A stretch of DNA of 64,000 nt from JAVXTH01 sp036641395 (GTDB taxonomy: Bacteria > Bacillota_I > Bacilli_A > Erysipelotrichales > Erysipelotrichaceae), in assembly GCA_036641395.1 (NCBI GenBank), contig JAVWEY010000001.1, positions 62,001 through 126,000 on the forward strand. Direction: 5' to 3'. Numbering within the stretch: the stretch's first letter is position 1; each line of letters opens with the position of its first letter. The position numbers and the translations under genes are program-made. Positions 1-8,593 of the stretch are shown piece by piece. Under the pieces are notes generated by a model. It was not told where the DNA came from. It did not search any database and saw only the letters and a program-made list of their open reading frames with translations.

Positions 1-744
1 CATTATTAAGAAGTTAAAATTTATAGAATTCGTTTTATATAAAGAAAAGGCTTCAATTGTTAGGGCTATCGCAAAGACAATTGATAAAGAGCCATTATAT
101 TTAAATTTTGAAAGCGATTGATTCGTAGCCAAATAATATCCACAGGTGACATAAAATAAACCAAAGAAGAAACCATTACGAGTTGTCACAAAGTATTTCA
201 TATAATTATCAATTATATTTAATAATATTTCATTTGAAATAACTCCATAGTAAGTTTCCAAGGCCCCAATACATAATAAGACAAATGAAATTGAGAAAAG
301 AACTTTAAAAGAAAAATGTTTTGATAATAGATGAATTAAAACAAGTGAAAAGATCAAAGCAGGTATATACCAAAGATGGAAATAAGTTCCAATATAAAAT
401 AGGGCAACTAATAATGCAACTGGATATAAAAACCAAGGTAAACTAAAATTAGCTTGAATCCATTGAATTCCAATTGGAAGATAAATAGCACTCCAAAATA
501 AATATAATTGAATTAACGCAATAATATATTTCTTAAAATATAGATTACCTCGTTTTATTGTATTTTTTCTCACAAAAAAAGCTGTTGAGATAAAAAAGAA
601 AGGAACTACAATTCTTCCAATAATATTAATTAAAATAAAATTACCTAAATAAGAATAAGGCAATAAAGGAGAAGTATGTACAACAATTACTAAAAAAGAA
701 CAAACAAACTTCATAATATCAACGGCTGGGTATTTTTTGTCCAT
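1..744 (-). CDS. Acyltransferase 3 family membrane protein (partial, runs off the left edge)
   Basis: An open frame of 248 codons starts at 744 and stays open to base 1, so the C-terminus lies outside the window. The N-terminus reads MDKKYPAVDIMKFVCSFLVI followed by a His (VVHT), the hallmark of integral-membrane acyltransferase 3 proteins, in which the first helix carries the catalytic His. A later RIVVPFFFISTAFF stretch matches the second conserved helix. Several further hydrophobic helices follow. Members O-acetylate cell-surface polysaccharides or peptidoglycan; the substrate cannot be read here. The start has a GGGAG ribosome site (TTGAAGGGAGAAAAC before ATG). It lies downstream of a terminator closing the YitT gene, so it probably has its own transcript. 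Confidence 0.75.
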   Translation of the reverse strand, partial: MDKKYPAVDIMKFVCSFLVIVVHTSPLLPYSYLGNFILINIIGRIVVPFFFISTAFFVRKNTIKRGNLYFKKYIIALIQLYLFWSAIYLPIGIQWIQANFSLPWFLYPVALLVALFYIGTYFHLWYIPALIFSLVLIHLLSKHFSFKVLFSISFVLLCIGALETYYGVISNEILLNIIDNYMKYFVTTRNGFFFGLFYVTCGYYLATNQSLSKFKYNGSLSIVFAIALTIEAFSLYKTNSINFNFLIM

Positions 745-756
745 ATGTTTTCTCCC

Positions 757-795
757 TTCAAAAAATAAAAAGATGTTAACGTTATTATAACATCT
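757..795 (-). terminator. Rho-independent terminator of the YitT-family gene
   Basis: The stem AGATGTTA / TAACATCT (771-778 and 786-793) is followed on the minus strand by a T-rich run. It begins right at the stop codon of the YitT gene. Confidence 0.75.
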
Positions 796-1689
796 TTATT
801 CAATTGGTGGTTGATAAAATCGTCCATCCACTTGTTCTGTTTTCGCTACATTAATGAAGGCATGAGCATCAATCATCCTTACAACATTCATTACTTTTTT
901 AACCTCATTTGTGGCAATTACTGTATATAAAAGCGTTCTAGGTTTATTTGAATAAGTTCCGATTCCTTCAAAACGAGTTACTCCATGATGCGTAAATACA
1001 AGTAATTGATGAGCTACTTCATCTCCCTTATTAGTAATAATAAATAAGGTCATTTTCTTATATTTAAGATGAATTGTATTTAATATTTGTGTGGAACAAA
1101 ACTGGAATATAATAGAATACAAAGCTTTTTCCCAACCAAATAAATAACCAGCAGCAAGTAACATCACAACATTGTATCCCATGATATAGTTCCATGTTGG
1201 CATATTTAATTTTTTACTTAAGGCAATCGCAATAAAATCAGTTCCACCACTACTTGCTCCACCACGTAAAGCAATTCCAAGTGCTACTCCATTGATAATA
1301 CCGCCAAATACACCAATTAATAAAATATCATACGTAATACTACTAATTGGCAGAATATCAACAAAGACACCAGTTAAGAAAATCATTAGTACAGAAAACA
1401 TTGTAAACTTTTTCCCAACGGTGCGATAACCAATGTAAGCTGGAATTGCATTTAAAGTTAAGTTTACAACCGTATAAGGAAGTGTAATTCCAAAATAACT
1501 ATCTGCTATTCTTTGAACTAAGATCGTAAGACCGGTTAAACCACCTGGATATAATCCTCCCGCTGATACGAAGGTATTGATATTAATCGCCATCACAGCG
1601 GATGCAATAACCACACACACAATCGTAATTAAATCACGATACTTTCGCCTTTTCCCGTTGATTCCATGATAAGAAAGTGTTTGTTCCAT
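796..1689 (-). CDS. YitT family membrane protein (DUF161 + DUF2179)
   Basis: The 297-residue protein has about five hydrophobic segments (residues ~20-210) of the YitT_membrane type, including the glycine-rich FVSAGGLYPGGLTGL and LRGGASSGGTDFIAI signatures, then a soluble C-terminal DUF2179 domain (KMTLFIITNK through VARMIDAHAFINV-like sequence). Length and domain order match the Bacillus YitT/YvjA/YqfU family. These are widespread Firmicutes membrane proteins of unsettled function, possibly transporters with a cytosolic sensory domain. The start has a GGGGACTAGATAAT spacing before ATG. Single-gene transcript judging from the terminator directly after it. Confidence 0.85.
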   Translation of the reverse strand: MEQTLSYHGINGKRRKYRDLITIVCVVIASAVMAININTFVSAGGLYPGGLTGLTILVQRIADSYFGITLPYTVVNLTLNAIPAYIGYRTVGKKFTMFSVLMIFLTGVFVDILPISSITYDILLIGVFGGIINGVALGIALRGGASSGGTDFIAIALSKKLNMPTWNYIMGYNVVMLLAAGYLFGWEKALYSIIFQFCSTQILNTIHLKYKKMTLFIITNKGDEVAHQLLVFTHHGVTRFEGIGTYSNKPRTLLYTVIATNEVKKVMNVVRMIDAHAFINVAKTEQVDGRFYQPPIE

Positions 1690-1769
1690 ATTATCTAGTC
1701 CCCTATAATCTTAATCTTTCTTTACCATTATACCTAATTTAAATCATTATTCAACTCTAAATAAACGAT

Positions 1770-3881
1770 TTACAAATTAGGTAGAAATAATCTTACTACA
1801 AATGCGGTAATAATACATAAAAAGATACCAATTATCGTAGGTAATAAGAAAGCAAAGATTGTCCAGTACCATGAATTTGTTTCCTTCTTTATTGTTAATA
1901 TAGTTGTTGCACACGGAAAATGCATCAATGAAAATAACATCGTACAAATTGCAGTAAGAGCAGTCCAGCCATTTTCTAAAAACAATGATTTTAATACAAC
2001 CAAATTACTAATTTCAATCATATGCCCTTTTGCCATATAAGCCATAATCATAATCGGTACAACTATTTCATTCGCTGGAAATCCTAAAATAAATGCAAAT
2101 AATATTACGCCATCAATCCCCATTAAATGTGCGAATGGATTGAGAAAATCCGCAATCTTTAATAACAGAGTTGTATCACCAATGATTGTATTAGCTAATA
2201 TAAAAATAATTGCACCTGCTGGTATCGCTACACTTACCGCTCTACCTAATACAAATAAGGTTCGATCAAAAATAGAGCGAACAATCACTTTTGTAAATTG
2301 AGGAGTACGATAAGGTGGCAATTCTAAAGTAAAAGACGAAGGAATTCCTTTAAGAATTGTTTTTGATAATATTTTAGAAGTAATAAAGGTTAATATTATG
2401 CCAAGTATAATAATCATCATTAAGATAAGCGTTGATATAATCCCATTCCATGGATCAATAAACATTCCAGAAAAGAACATAGTAATAATCGCAATTAAGG
2501 TTGGAAAACGTCCATTACAAGGTACAAAATTGTTTGTAAGAATTGCGATTAAGCGCTCTCTTGGAGAATCAATAATACGACAACCACTAATCCCTACGGC
2601 ATTACAACCAAACCCCATACACATGCTCAATGCCTGTTTTCCACAAGCACTAGCTTTTTGAAAATATCCATCTAAGTTAAATGCAATACGTGGCAAATAA
2701 CCTAAATCTTCTAGAATCGTAAACATTGGAAAGAAAATGGCCATTGGAGGTAACATAACCGCAATAACATTGGATACACTCATATAAATACCTTCCATTA
2801 AAAAACGTTGTAGGAAGAGCGGAATATGAAGGTATTTTAAAATAATCCATAATTTATCTTCAATGATAGAAAATAATTGTACTAACATTTGACTCGGTAC
2901 ATTAGCAGCTCGAATCGTAATCCAAAAGATGATTGCTAAAAGTAACATCATTAGAAACAATCCGTATACTTTATTCGTGGCAATTCGATCAATTCGATAA
3001 TCTTTTAAATAAGCATCTTTATCACTTTTAATCTGACAAGCATCACAAATCATCGTGGCTTGTTTATTTATTCTTTCCACAATCATTTCAATATATTGTT
3101 GATCAATTCCATAACTTATTAATTTTTTATGACAAACATTGATTGTTTCTTTACATTTCATCAAATTATCTTCTAAATAATCATCATATTCATCTGTAAT
3201 AAACGTATTTAATAAATGAATCGCAAGATAACGAGGATTCAATTTTGTTGTTCTTATTTCTTTTATAATATCGCCCAATAAATATTCAATCTTTAAATCA
3301 TATGTTACAATGATTCGCTCACTTTGTTGCTTTTTAGAAGTTTTAATAATTGCTTCTTTTAAATTTTTAAAGCCTTTCTTACTTCTAGCATTTAATTTTA
3401 CTACTTCACAATCAAGATATTCACTTAATAATTTTTCATCAATCTTAATACCTAATGCTTGTGCTTCGTCATCTAAATTAAGACAAACAACAACCTTAGA
3501 AGTAATTTCTAAGGTTTGTATCACTAGATTTAAGTTTCTTTTTAAAGAGGTACTATCACATATAACCATACATACATCACAGTTCTCAAAACAGATAAAA
3601 TCAGTTGTAATTTGTTCTTCTTTTGAATTTGGTTGAAGCGAATAAGTACCTGGTAAATCAATTAATTCAAATCTTTTATTTTTATAATAATATGAACCGA
3701 TTGCAAGATCTACTGTCTTTCCAGGCCAATTACCTGTATGTTGATTTAAACCAGTTAAAGCATTGAATACAGTACTCTTACCTACATTAGGATTACCAAC
3801 TAATGCAATTCGAAGTTTCCCTTCCTTTTCATATAATTCATTTATCTTATCATTCTTTTGTTTCAAGTTTGAAAAATACAT
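1770..3881 (-). CDS. feoB: Ferrous iron transport protein B
   Basis: The 703-residue protein combines an N-terminal G-protein domain with a polytopic membrane region. G1 is GNPNVGKST (residues 29-37), G3 is DLPGTY (75-80) and the NLDD triplet near 135 fits G4. The membrane part has the paired Gate motifs, with conserved Cys in CGKQALSMCMGFGCNAVG and a second NNFVPCNGRFPT segment. FeoB moves Fe(II) across the cytoplasmic membrane under GTP control. The ribosome site GGGGGATCTAC lies directly before ATG. Unusually, feoB is separated from feoA by a flavodoxin gene, a terminator and about 430 bases of noncoding DNA, so it may be transcribed from its own promoter (a TATAAT -10 lies near 3918). Confidence 0.97.
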   Translation of the reverse strand: MYFSNLKQKNDKINELYEKEGKLRIALVGNPNVGKSTVFNALTGLNQHTGNWPGKTVDLAIGSYYYKNKRFELIDLPGTYSLQPNSKEEQITTDFICFENCDVCMVICDSTSLKRNLNLVIQTLEITSKVVVCLNLDDEAQALGIKIDEKLLSEYLDCEVVKLNARSKKGFKNLKEAIIKTSKKQQSERIIVTYDLKIEYLLGDIIKEIRTTKLNPRYLAIHLLNTFITDEYDDYLEDNLMKCKETINVCHKKLISYGIDQQYIEMIVERINKQATMICDACQIKSDKDAYLKDYRIDRIATNKVYGLFLMMLLLAIIFWITIRAANVPSQMLVQLFSIIEDKLWIILKYLHIPLFLQRFLMEGIYMSVSNVIAVMLPPMAIFFPMFTILEDLGYLPRIAFNLDGYFQKASACGKQALSMCMGFGCNAVGISGCRIIDSPRERLIAILTNNFVPCNGRFPTLIAIITMFFSGMFIDPWNGIISTLILMMIIILGIILTFITSKILSKTILKGIPSSFTLELPPYRTPQFTKVIVRSIFDRTLFVLGRAVSVAIPAGAIIFILANTIIGDTTLLLKIADFLNPFAHLMGIDGVILFAFILGFPANEIVVPIMIMAYMAKGHMIEISNLVVLKSLFLENGWTALTAICTMLFSLMHFPCATTILTIKKETNSWYWTIFAFLLPTIIGIFLCIITAFVVRLFLPNL

Positions 3882-4315
3882 GTAGATCCCCCATTCATAA
3901 TAAATATTTACTAATCATTATAGTCTATTATTTAAAATTAAATGGGTGCATGCTTTAGCAATAATTGAATAGAGCGAAATAAGATTTTAATGGATCGATT
4001 GTAGCGTACACATGAATAAAACAAACAACTTAAATATTATTCTAAAGGATTAAGTAATCCTGTTCTTTTCTTATAGTTTTAATTTCCACTTTAATAGTTT
4101 ACATTCTCCTTCTGTATTGAAGACTGCTATTTTCTTTGCTTTCATATGAGATAATTTCACTTTTAATAGAATGCTTGTCATATACACTTACGCCATATGC
4201 CCATAAGTATTATTTCACAAGCTACGAAGACGCTACCTTCAATTTTGTTATTCATTATCCTCTTAATTGTCAAATTTTGTTAACTTACTTGTTTTATTAC
4301 ACCATTTTTGAAAAA
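3882..4315. other. Long intergenic region upstream of feoB, no supported gene
   Basis: About 430 bases without a convincing coding frame. A TATAAT at about 3918-3923 (minus strand) is a plausible -10 for feoB but has no good -35. A 24-codon minus-strand frame (4147 down to about 4073) starts MKAKKIAVFN but has no ribosome site and stops early; it could be a decayed gene. I see no clear Fur box. Confidence 0.5.
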
Positions 4316-4335
4316 AAGATAGCACTTGCTATCTT
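4311..4335 (-). terminator. Terminator after the flavodoxin gene
   Basis: AAGATAGC (minus strand 4335-4328) pairs with GCTATCTT across a short loop, followed by seven T. The stop codon of the flavodoxin gene lies inside the stem. Confidence 0.85.
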
Positions 4336-4841
4336 AACTCGATCATTTTAAAAGCAAACATCTGTGCTTTTTTAATATCTTCTTGATCAGGATGGTTTTT
4401 AGCTTGTTCAAAGTTTTCAATACTAACTTGTAAGTTAGTATCATCAGGATGCTCTCTTAACATTGCTACGTAGCGATTTTTAACCACATCAGGCATTTTA
4501 CCTTGACAGTAAAAAGAACCAAGGACATGACATGTTTCAGGTAATAATTGAATACTTCGTTTCGCAAGATTTTCATAATATTCCTTATTACCACCAAAAC
4601 CGGCCGTACCAAACAAAGCAATTTTCTGATTTGATAACTTTGCATAAAATTGTTTCATTTCATCACTACAAGTACCTTTATCTGTCCATGATCCTAAAAA
4701 GATTATATCGGCATTTAAGCATTCAATTGAAAATTTATCATCACAAGCAATGCATTCATGATTTTTTAAAGCTAACTTAATTGCCTCAGCTACTTTTTTT
4801 GTATTACCAGTTTTACTTGAATATAAAATTGCATATTTCAT
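4329..4841 (-). CDS. Flavodoxin family protein in the feo locus
   Basis: The protein (170 residues from the ATG at 4841) begins MKYAILYSSKTGNTKKVAEA, a typical FMN phosphate-binding loop (SSKTGNT) of flavodoxins. A second flavin-contact segment FLGSWTDKGTC follows at ~55 and FGTAGFGGNKEYY at ~85. It is soluble and carries one-electron transfers; next to Fe(II) uptake genes it may supply electrons for ferric reduction or respond to iron limitation (inference). The upstream TTG at 4856 is not needed because GGGAGA sits 7 nt before the ATG. It follows feoA after 49 bases and is closed by a terminator. Confidence 0.85.
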   Translation of the reverse strand: MKYAILYSSKTGNTKKVAEAIKLALKNHECIACDDKFSIECLNADIIFLGSWTDKGTCSDEMKQFYAKLSNQKIALFGTAGFGGNKEYYENLAKRSIQLLPETCHVLGSFYCQGKMPDVVKNRYVAMLREHPDDTNLQVSIENFEQAKNHPDQEDIKKAQMFAFKMIELR

Positions 4842-4890
4842 AATATCATCTCCCAAAATAAATTATAATCATTAAGCGAATAAATACAAT

Positions 4891-5121
4891 CTATTTATAG
4901 AAATATTTTACTTCAATAAAAATACTTTCGATATTACGCAAGGCTATTGTTGTATCATGAATACGATAAGCGCGCATCAAGTTCGTTGGACTTTGTAAGA
5001 CTGGCTGAATCATTGCATGTTTCATTATTCCTAAATCAAATAAACGTCGACGAATCGCTCCAGTATTATGAATTGCAACAATTTCTACCATTTGATTTAA
5101 ACTAACTTCATCTAGTGTCAT
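4891..5121 (-). CDS. feoA: Ferrous iron transport protein A
   Basis: The 76-residue protein has the single SH3-like FeoA fold: an N-terminal LNQMVEIVAI strand, then RRRLFDLGIMKHAMIQPV, the conserved (R/L)xLGI turn, and a C-terminal TTIALRNIESIFIEV strand. FeoA is a small cytosolic partner of FeoB that is needed for Fe(II) uptake. The ribosome site GGGGGAAATGAT is strong. It is first gene of a two-gene unit with the flavodoxin. The pyk terminator lies just upstream. Confidence 0.9.
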   Translation of the reverse strand: MTLDEVSLNQMVEIVAIHNTGAIRRRLFDLGIMKHAMIQPVLQSPTNLMRAYRIHDTTIALRNIESIFIEVKYFYK

Positions 5122-5164
5122 ATCATTTCCCCCATCCTATTCTATGAAACTAACAAAAAACGGT

Positions 5165-5192
5165 ACAAAAAAAGATGATTCTACAACCATCT
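5165..5192 (-). terminator. Terminator after pyk
   Basis: AGATGGTT / AATCATCT (one G-T pair) around a four-base loop, followed on the minus strand by a run of seven T (5173-5167). Confidence 0.85.
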
Positions 5193-5202
5193 ATTTGTTG
5201 AA

Positions 5203-6627
5203 CTATTTAACTTCAATAATTTTCATTGCATTAGTTGCACCGCAACCAACTGGATATCCAGCAACTACAATTACACTTTCACCATCTTTAATACCAAGGC
5301 TTTTCGCAACTTCACGAGCTAAATCAACTTCATTACTAGGATTATTATTAACATTGCTTAAAACCGTTGTAACACCCCATGTAGCGGCTAAAGAACGTTG
5401 TGTATGAGCATCAAAACAAACAGCAACTACTGGACACTTAGGACGAAACTTAGCTAAACGACGGGCTGTATTACCACTTTGAGTAAAGGCAATAATTGCA
5501 CTTGTATTTAAAGCTAAAGCCGTATCTGCAGCAGACATACCAATCGCATCTTCATTAGTGCGTTGAGAAGTAGAAATTGCCTTTTTTAGACGTTCACGAT
5601 AAGGAAGAATCTCTTCAATTGCTTTTGAAATCGTATCCATTACATGAACTGCTTCACAAGGATAAGCACCAACAGCAGACTCTCCACTTAGCATAATAGC
5701 ATCCGTACCATCTAATACTGCATTGGCAACATCACTTGCTTCTGCACGAGTTGGACGTGGATTTGCTTGCATACTCTCTAACATGTGAGTTGCGGTAATA
5801 ACCGGTTTCCCTAACGCATTTGCACGTTTAATCATTTGTTTTTGGTAAATAGGAACTAATTCTAAAGAAACATCAACTCCTAAATCACCACGAGCAACCA
5901 TGATACCATCAGCTACTTCTAATATTTCGTCTAAGTTATCATAACCTTCTTGGTTTTCAATCTTAGCAATAATTTGTAAACTTTCTTTTCCTTCTTCTTT
6001 TAAGATTTTACGAATCGCAAGAACATCTTCTTTACGTCTTGTGAAAGATGCTGCTATAAAATCAACATTATTACGAGCAGCAAAACGAATATCACTTTCA
6101 TCTTTTTCAGATATAAAAGGCATACTTAAGCGAACATTGGGAACATTACAACCTTTACGATTCTTAATAACACCTGGATTTTCAATACGACAAACGATAA
6201 CACCTTCACGCATTTCCAAGATTGTTAAACGAATTTTCCCATCATCAATTAAAATGGTACCGCCAACCTTTACATCATCAAATAATTCCGGGCATTGAAT
6301 ATGAAACTTTTCATGAGTTCCCATAATCTCTTCACGATGAAGTTCAACGATTTCACCAATTGCATACGTTTCTTGTCCCTTTTCAAATACACCACATCTA
6401 ATTTCTGGTCCTTTTGTATCTAATAAAATAGCTAATTCATGACCACTTTCCTTTGCAGCATCACGAATTATTTCAATTCTTCTTAAATGATCCTCATGTG
6501 TTTCATGAGAAAAGTTTAATCGACATACGTTCATTCCAGTATCAGCAAGTTTCATTAACATTTCTTTACTTTGAGTTGCTGGACCAATCGTACAAATAAT
6601 CTTTGTTTTTCTTTCCATTGACATCAT
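5203..6627 (-). CDS. pyk: Pyruvate kinase
   Basis: The 474-residue enzyme converts phosphoenolpyruvate and ADP to pyruvate and ATP, the last step of glycolysis. KTKIICTIGPAT (N-terminal substrate loop), CRLNFSHETHEDH, LDTKGPEIR, the active-site IIAKIENQEGYDN and MVARGDLGVDV, and TATHMLESM are all intact. It lacks the extra C-terminal PEP-utiliser domain of bacillar enzymes, so it is the short form. I chose the ATG at 6627 because AAGGG lies about 7 nt upstream; an ATG at 6651, three bases after the pfkA stop, has no spaced ribosome site. It forms a glycolytic pair with pfkA. Confidence 0.97.
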   Translation of the reverse strand: MMSMERKTKIICTIGPATQSKEMLMKLADTGMNVCRLNFSHETHEDHLRRIEIIRDAAKESGHELAILLDTKGPEIRCGVFEKGQETYAIGEIVELHREEIMGTHEKFHIQCPELFDDVKVGGTILIDDGKIRLTILEMREGVIVCRIENPGVIKNRKGCNVPNVRLSMPFISEKDESDIRFAARNNVDFIAASFTRRKEDVLAIRKILKEEGKESLQIIAKIENQEGYDNLDEILEVADGIMVARGDLGVDVSLELVPIYQKQMIKRANALGKPVITATHMLESMQANPRPTRAEASDVANAVLDGTDAIMLSGESAVGAYPCEAVHVMDTISKAIEEILPYRERLKKAISTSQRTNEDAIGMSAADTALALNTSAIIAFTQSGNTARRLAKFRPKCPVVAVCFDAHTQRSLAATWGVTTVLSNVNNNPSNEVDLAREVAKSLGIKDGESVIVVAGYPVGCGATNAMKIIEVK

Positions 6628-6654
6628 TTTTCTTACCCTTATCCCTTCCATAGT

Positions 6655-7617
6655 TTAAACTAGACGATCAAATAAGTTTTGAAGTGAACGACGAGTTGTC
6701 CTTGACATGTTTAATGCTTCCTCAATCGGCACACTAATAATTTGATTATCTTTAATACTAACACATTGACCACCAATACCTTGCATCAATAAATCAACGG
6801 CTTTTTCACCCATTCTAGACGCAAGCACACGATCCGATGGCATCGGCGAACCACCTCTTTGAACATGACCTAACACAGTTGCACGACCACTGAATCCAGT
6901 TGTCTGTGAAACTTTACGAGCGAATTGATGAACGTCGGTAATTTTTTCAGAAATAATTACAATTGCATGACGTTTCTTACGAACTAAATCAAAATCACGT
7001 AATCTCTCTAATACTTCCGTTTCTTCAAAACCAGTTTGTGCGGTAACAACAATTTCAGCACCACAGGCAAGACCTGCCCATAGGGCTAAATCTCCACAAC
7101 GATTCCCCATCACTTCAACTACCGAACAACGATGATGTGAACTTGATGTATCCCGTAATTTATCTACTGCATCTACAATTGTATGTAGTGCCGTATCAAA
7201 ACCGATTGTGAAATCGGTACAGCTTATATCATTATCGATTGTACCAGGAAGCCCAATACAATTGATTCCCATTTCCGTTAGTGCTAATGCGCCACGATAA
7301 GAACCATCTCCACCGATAACTACAATTGCCTCTATTCCACGTTTCTTTAATTGTTCTACTGCTTTTTCTCTTACGATTGGATCTTTAAATTCAGGTAATC
7401 GAGCAGATCCTAAAAGCGTGCCACCACGATCAATAATATCGCCGACACTCTGTTTGCTCAAAGGTTCAATTAAACCTTCTACCATTCCTCGATAACCATC
7501 GTATATTCCGAATACTTCGATTCCACTATTTAAAGCGACACGAGTAACGGCGCGAATTGCTGCATTCATCCCTGGAGCATCTCCTCCAGAAGTAAGAATA
7601 CCGATGCGTTTCATCAT
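6655..7617 (-). CDS. pfkA: ATP-dependent 6-phosphofructokinase
   Basis: The 320-residue protein makes fructose 1,6-bisphosphate. It has the ATP-binding ILTSGGDAPGMNAAIRAV, VVIGGDGSYRGA, the catalytic LPGTIDNDI (Asp base), the substrate-binding EVMGNRCGDLAL and the C-terminal GHVQRGGSP. GGD followed by Gly at the usual position (GGDGS) indicates ATP rather than pyrophosphate use. GGAGG lies 8 nt before the ATG at 7617; the upstream ATG at 7632 overlaps that ribosome site and is not the start. It is immediately upstream of pyk, and 45 bases downstream of the dnaI... replication genes on the same strand. Confidence 0.97.
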   Translation of the reverse strand: MMKRIGILTSGGDAPGMNAAIRAVTRVALNSGIEVFGIYDGYRGMVEGLIEPLSKQSVGDIIDRGGTLLGSARLPEFKDPIVREKAVEQLKKRGIEAIVVIGGDGSYRGALALTEMGINCIGLPGTIDNDISCTDFTIGFDTALHTIVDAVDKLRDTSSSHHRCSVVEVMGNRCGDLALWAGLACGAEIVVTAQTGFEETEVLERLRDFDLVRKKRHAIVIISEKITDVHQFARKVSQTTGFSGRATVLGHVQRGGSPMPSDRVLASRMGEKAVDLLMQGIGGQCVSIKDNQIISVPIEEALNMSRTTRRSLQNLFDRLV

Positions 7618-7677
7618 ATAAATCGCCTCCATTCACGCTAATAATAATACCATTTTTCACTTTGAATTACTAGCGTT

Positions 7678-8592
7678 TTAAATACGTCTGCTTACACCAT
7701 TGATAAATTTATCACATGATAGCGCTTTAATTCGGTCCATGATTCGATCCGCACCAATTTTATCACTGACATTTGCCTCATTTAACTCATAGTGTTGATA
7801 TAAATCTTTAAATGAAAAATTACTAGTAAAGATTGTCAATCGTTTATTTTCCATTCGCTCATCTAAAATAGGTAATAAAATTTCATCACGGCTCCATCTA
7901 GTAATACTCTCTCCACCAATATCATCGAGTACTAATACTTCCACTTTTTTTAATTGTTCAACTTTACTACGCACAGCATCATTATCCCCAAATAAATTTT
8001 TAATATCACCAATTAACCGAGCAACATTCACAAATCCGATTACTTTTCCCTTTTTCGCATAATAATTAGTAATCCCTGCCGCTAAATAAGTCTTACCAAC
8101 TCCAGGTCTACCATAAAAATAAATCCCTTTTTGTTGTTTTTCTTGCATCAAAAAGTCATTAATATAAGCTAATATCATCTTGTAATCAATACTTTCATGA
8201 TCAATCGATATTTCACTTAAATTAATCTTAAGGTTTGCATCACTTAAATCACAAATACGATATTGTTTTTTATGAGATAAAGCATCATTTTCTTTTAATG
8301 AAAACTTGCATTTAACAATTTGTTCCAATAAAACTCCATCATAAGTTAGTTGTAAGTAAGCTCCTATTCTTGGTTGTCGACATTGCTCAATCCCCTTACA
8401 ATTCCCACACAACTTTAATTGATCAACCCAATCCGATATCGTAGCACTATGATCCTCTAAGAAACTTTCATCTAATTGATGGTTATTCAACCATGAAATC
8501 ACATCTTTGTTCTTTTTTAATGAATCAATCAATTTTCTTTTAAGGGCTTTTTGTTCATCATTTAAAGTGAAATTAAACTGTACTTTTTCCAT
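7678..8592 (-). CDS. dnaI: Primosomal protein DnaI, helicase loader
   Basis: The 304-residue AAA+ protein loads the replicative helicase at origins. The N-terminal ~130 residues include the zinc-binding cluster LCGNCKGIEQCRQP (three Cys plus nearby His). Walker A is GRPGVGKTYLA (~170) and Walker B is VLVLDDIGGES (~225). The sensor segment FTSNFSFKDL follows. Its start has GGGAGG and lies one base after the dnaB stop, so translation is coupled. Gene order and length match low-GC Firmicutes dnaB-dnaI loci. Confidence 0.95.
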   Translation of the reverse strand: MEKVQFNFTLNDEQKALKRKLIDSLKKNKDVISWLNNHQLDESFLEDHSATISDWVDQLKLCGNCKGIEQCRQPRIGAYLQLTYDGVLLEQIVKCKFSLKENDALSHKKQYRICDLSDANLKINLSEISIDHESIDYKMILAYINDFLMQEKQQKGIYFYGRPGVGKTYLAAGITNYYAKKGKVIGFVNVARLIGDIKNLFGDNDAVRSKVEQLKKVEVLVLDDIGGESITRWSRDEILLPILDERMENKRLTIFTSNFSFKDLYQHYELNEANVSDKIGADRIMDRIKALSCDKFINGVSRRI

Positions 8593-8593
8593 T

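Noticed and set aside
3905..3925. Fur box at the feoB promoter
   Set aside because: Only half of the consensus is matched.
4073..4147. 24-codon frame MKAKKIAVFN upstream of feoB
   Set aside because: No ribosome site and an early stop; too short to assign even as a NifX-like remnant.
4136..4351. 71-codon plus-strand frame in the feo gap
   Set aside because: Low complexity, no ribosome site, and it runs into the flavodoxin terminator and gene.
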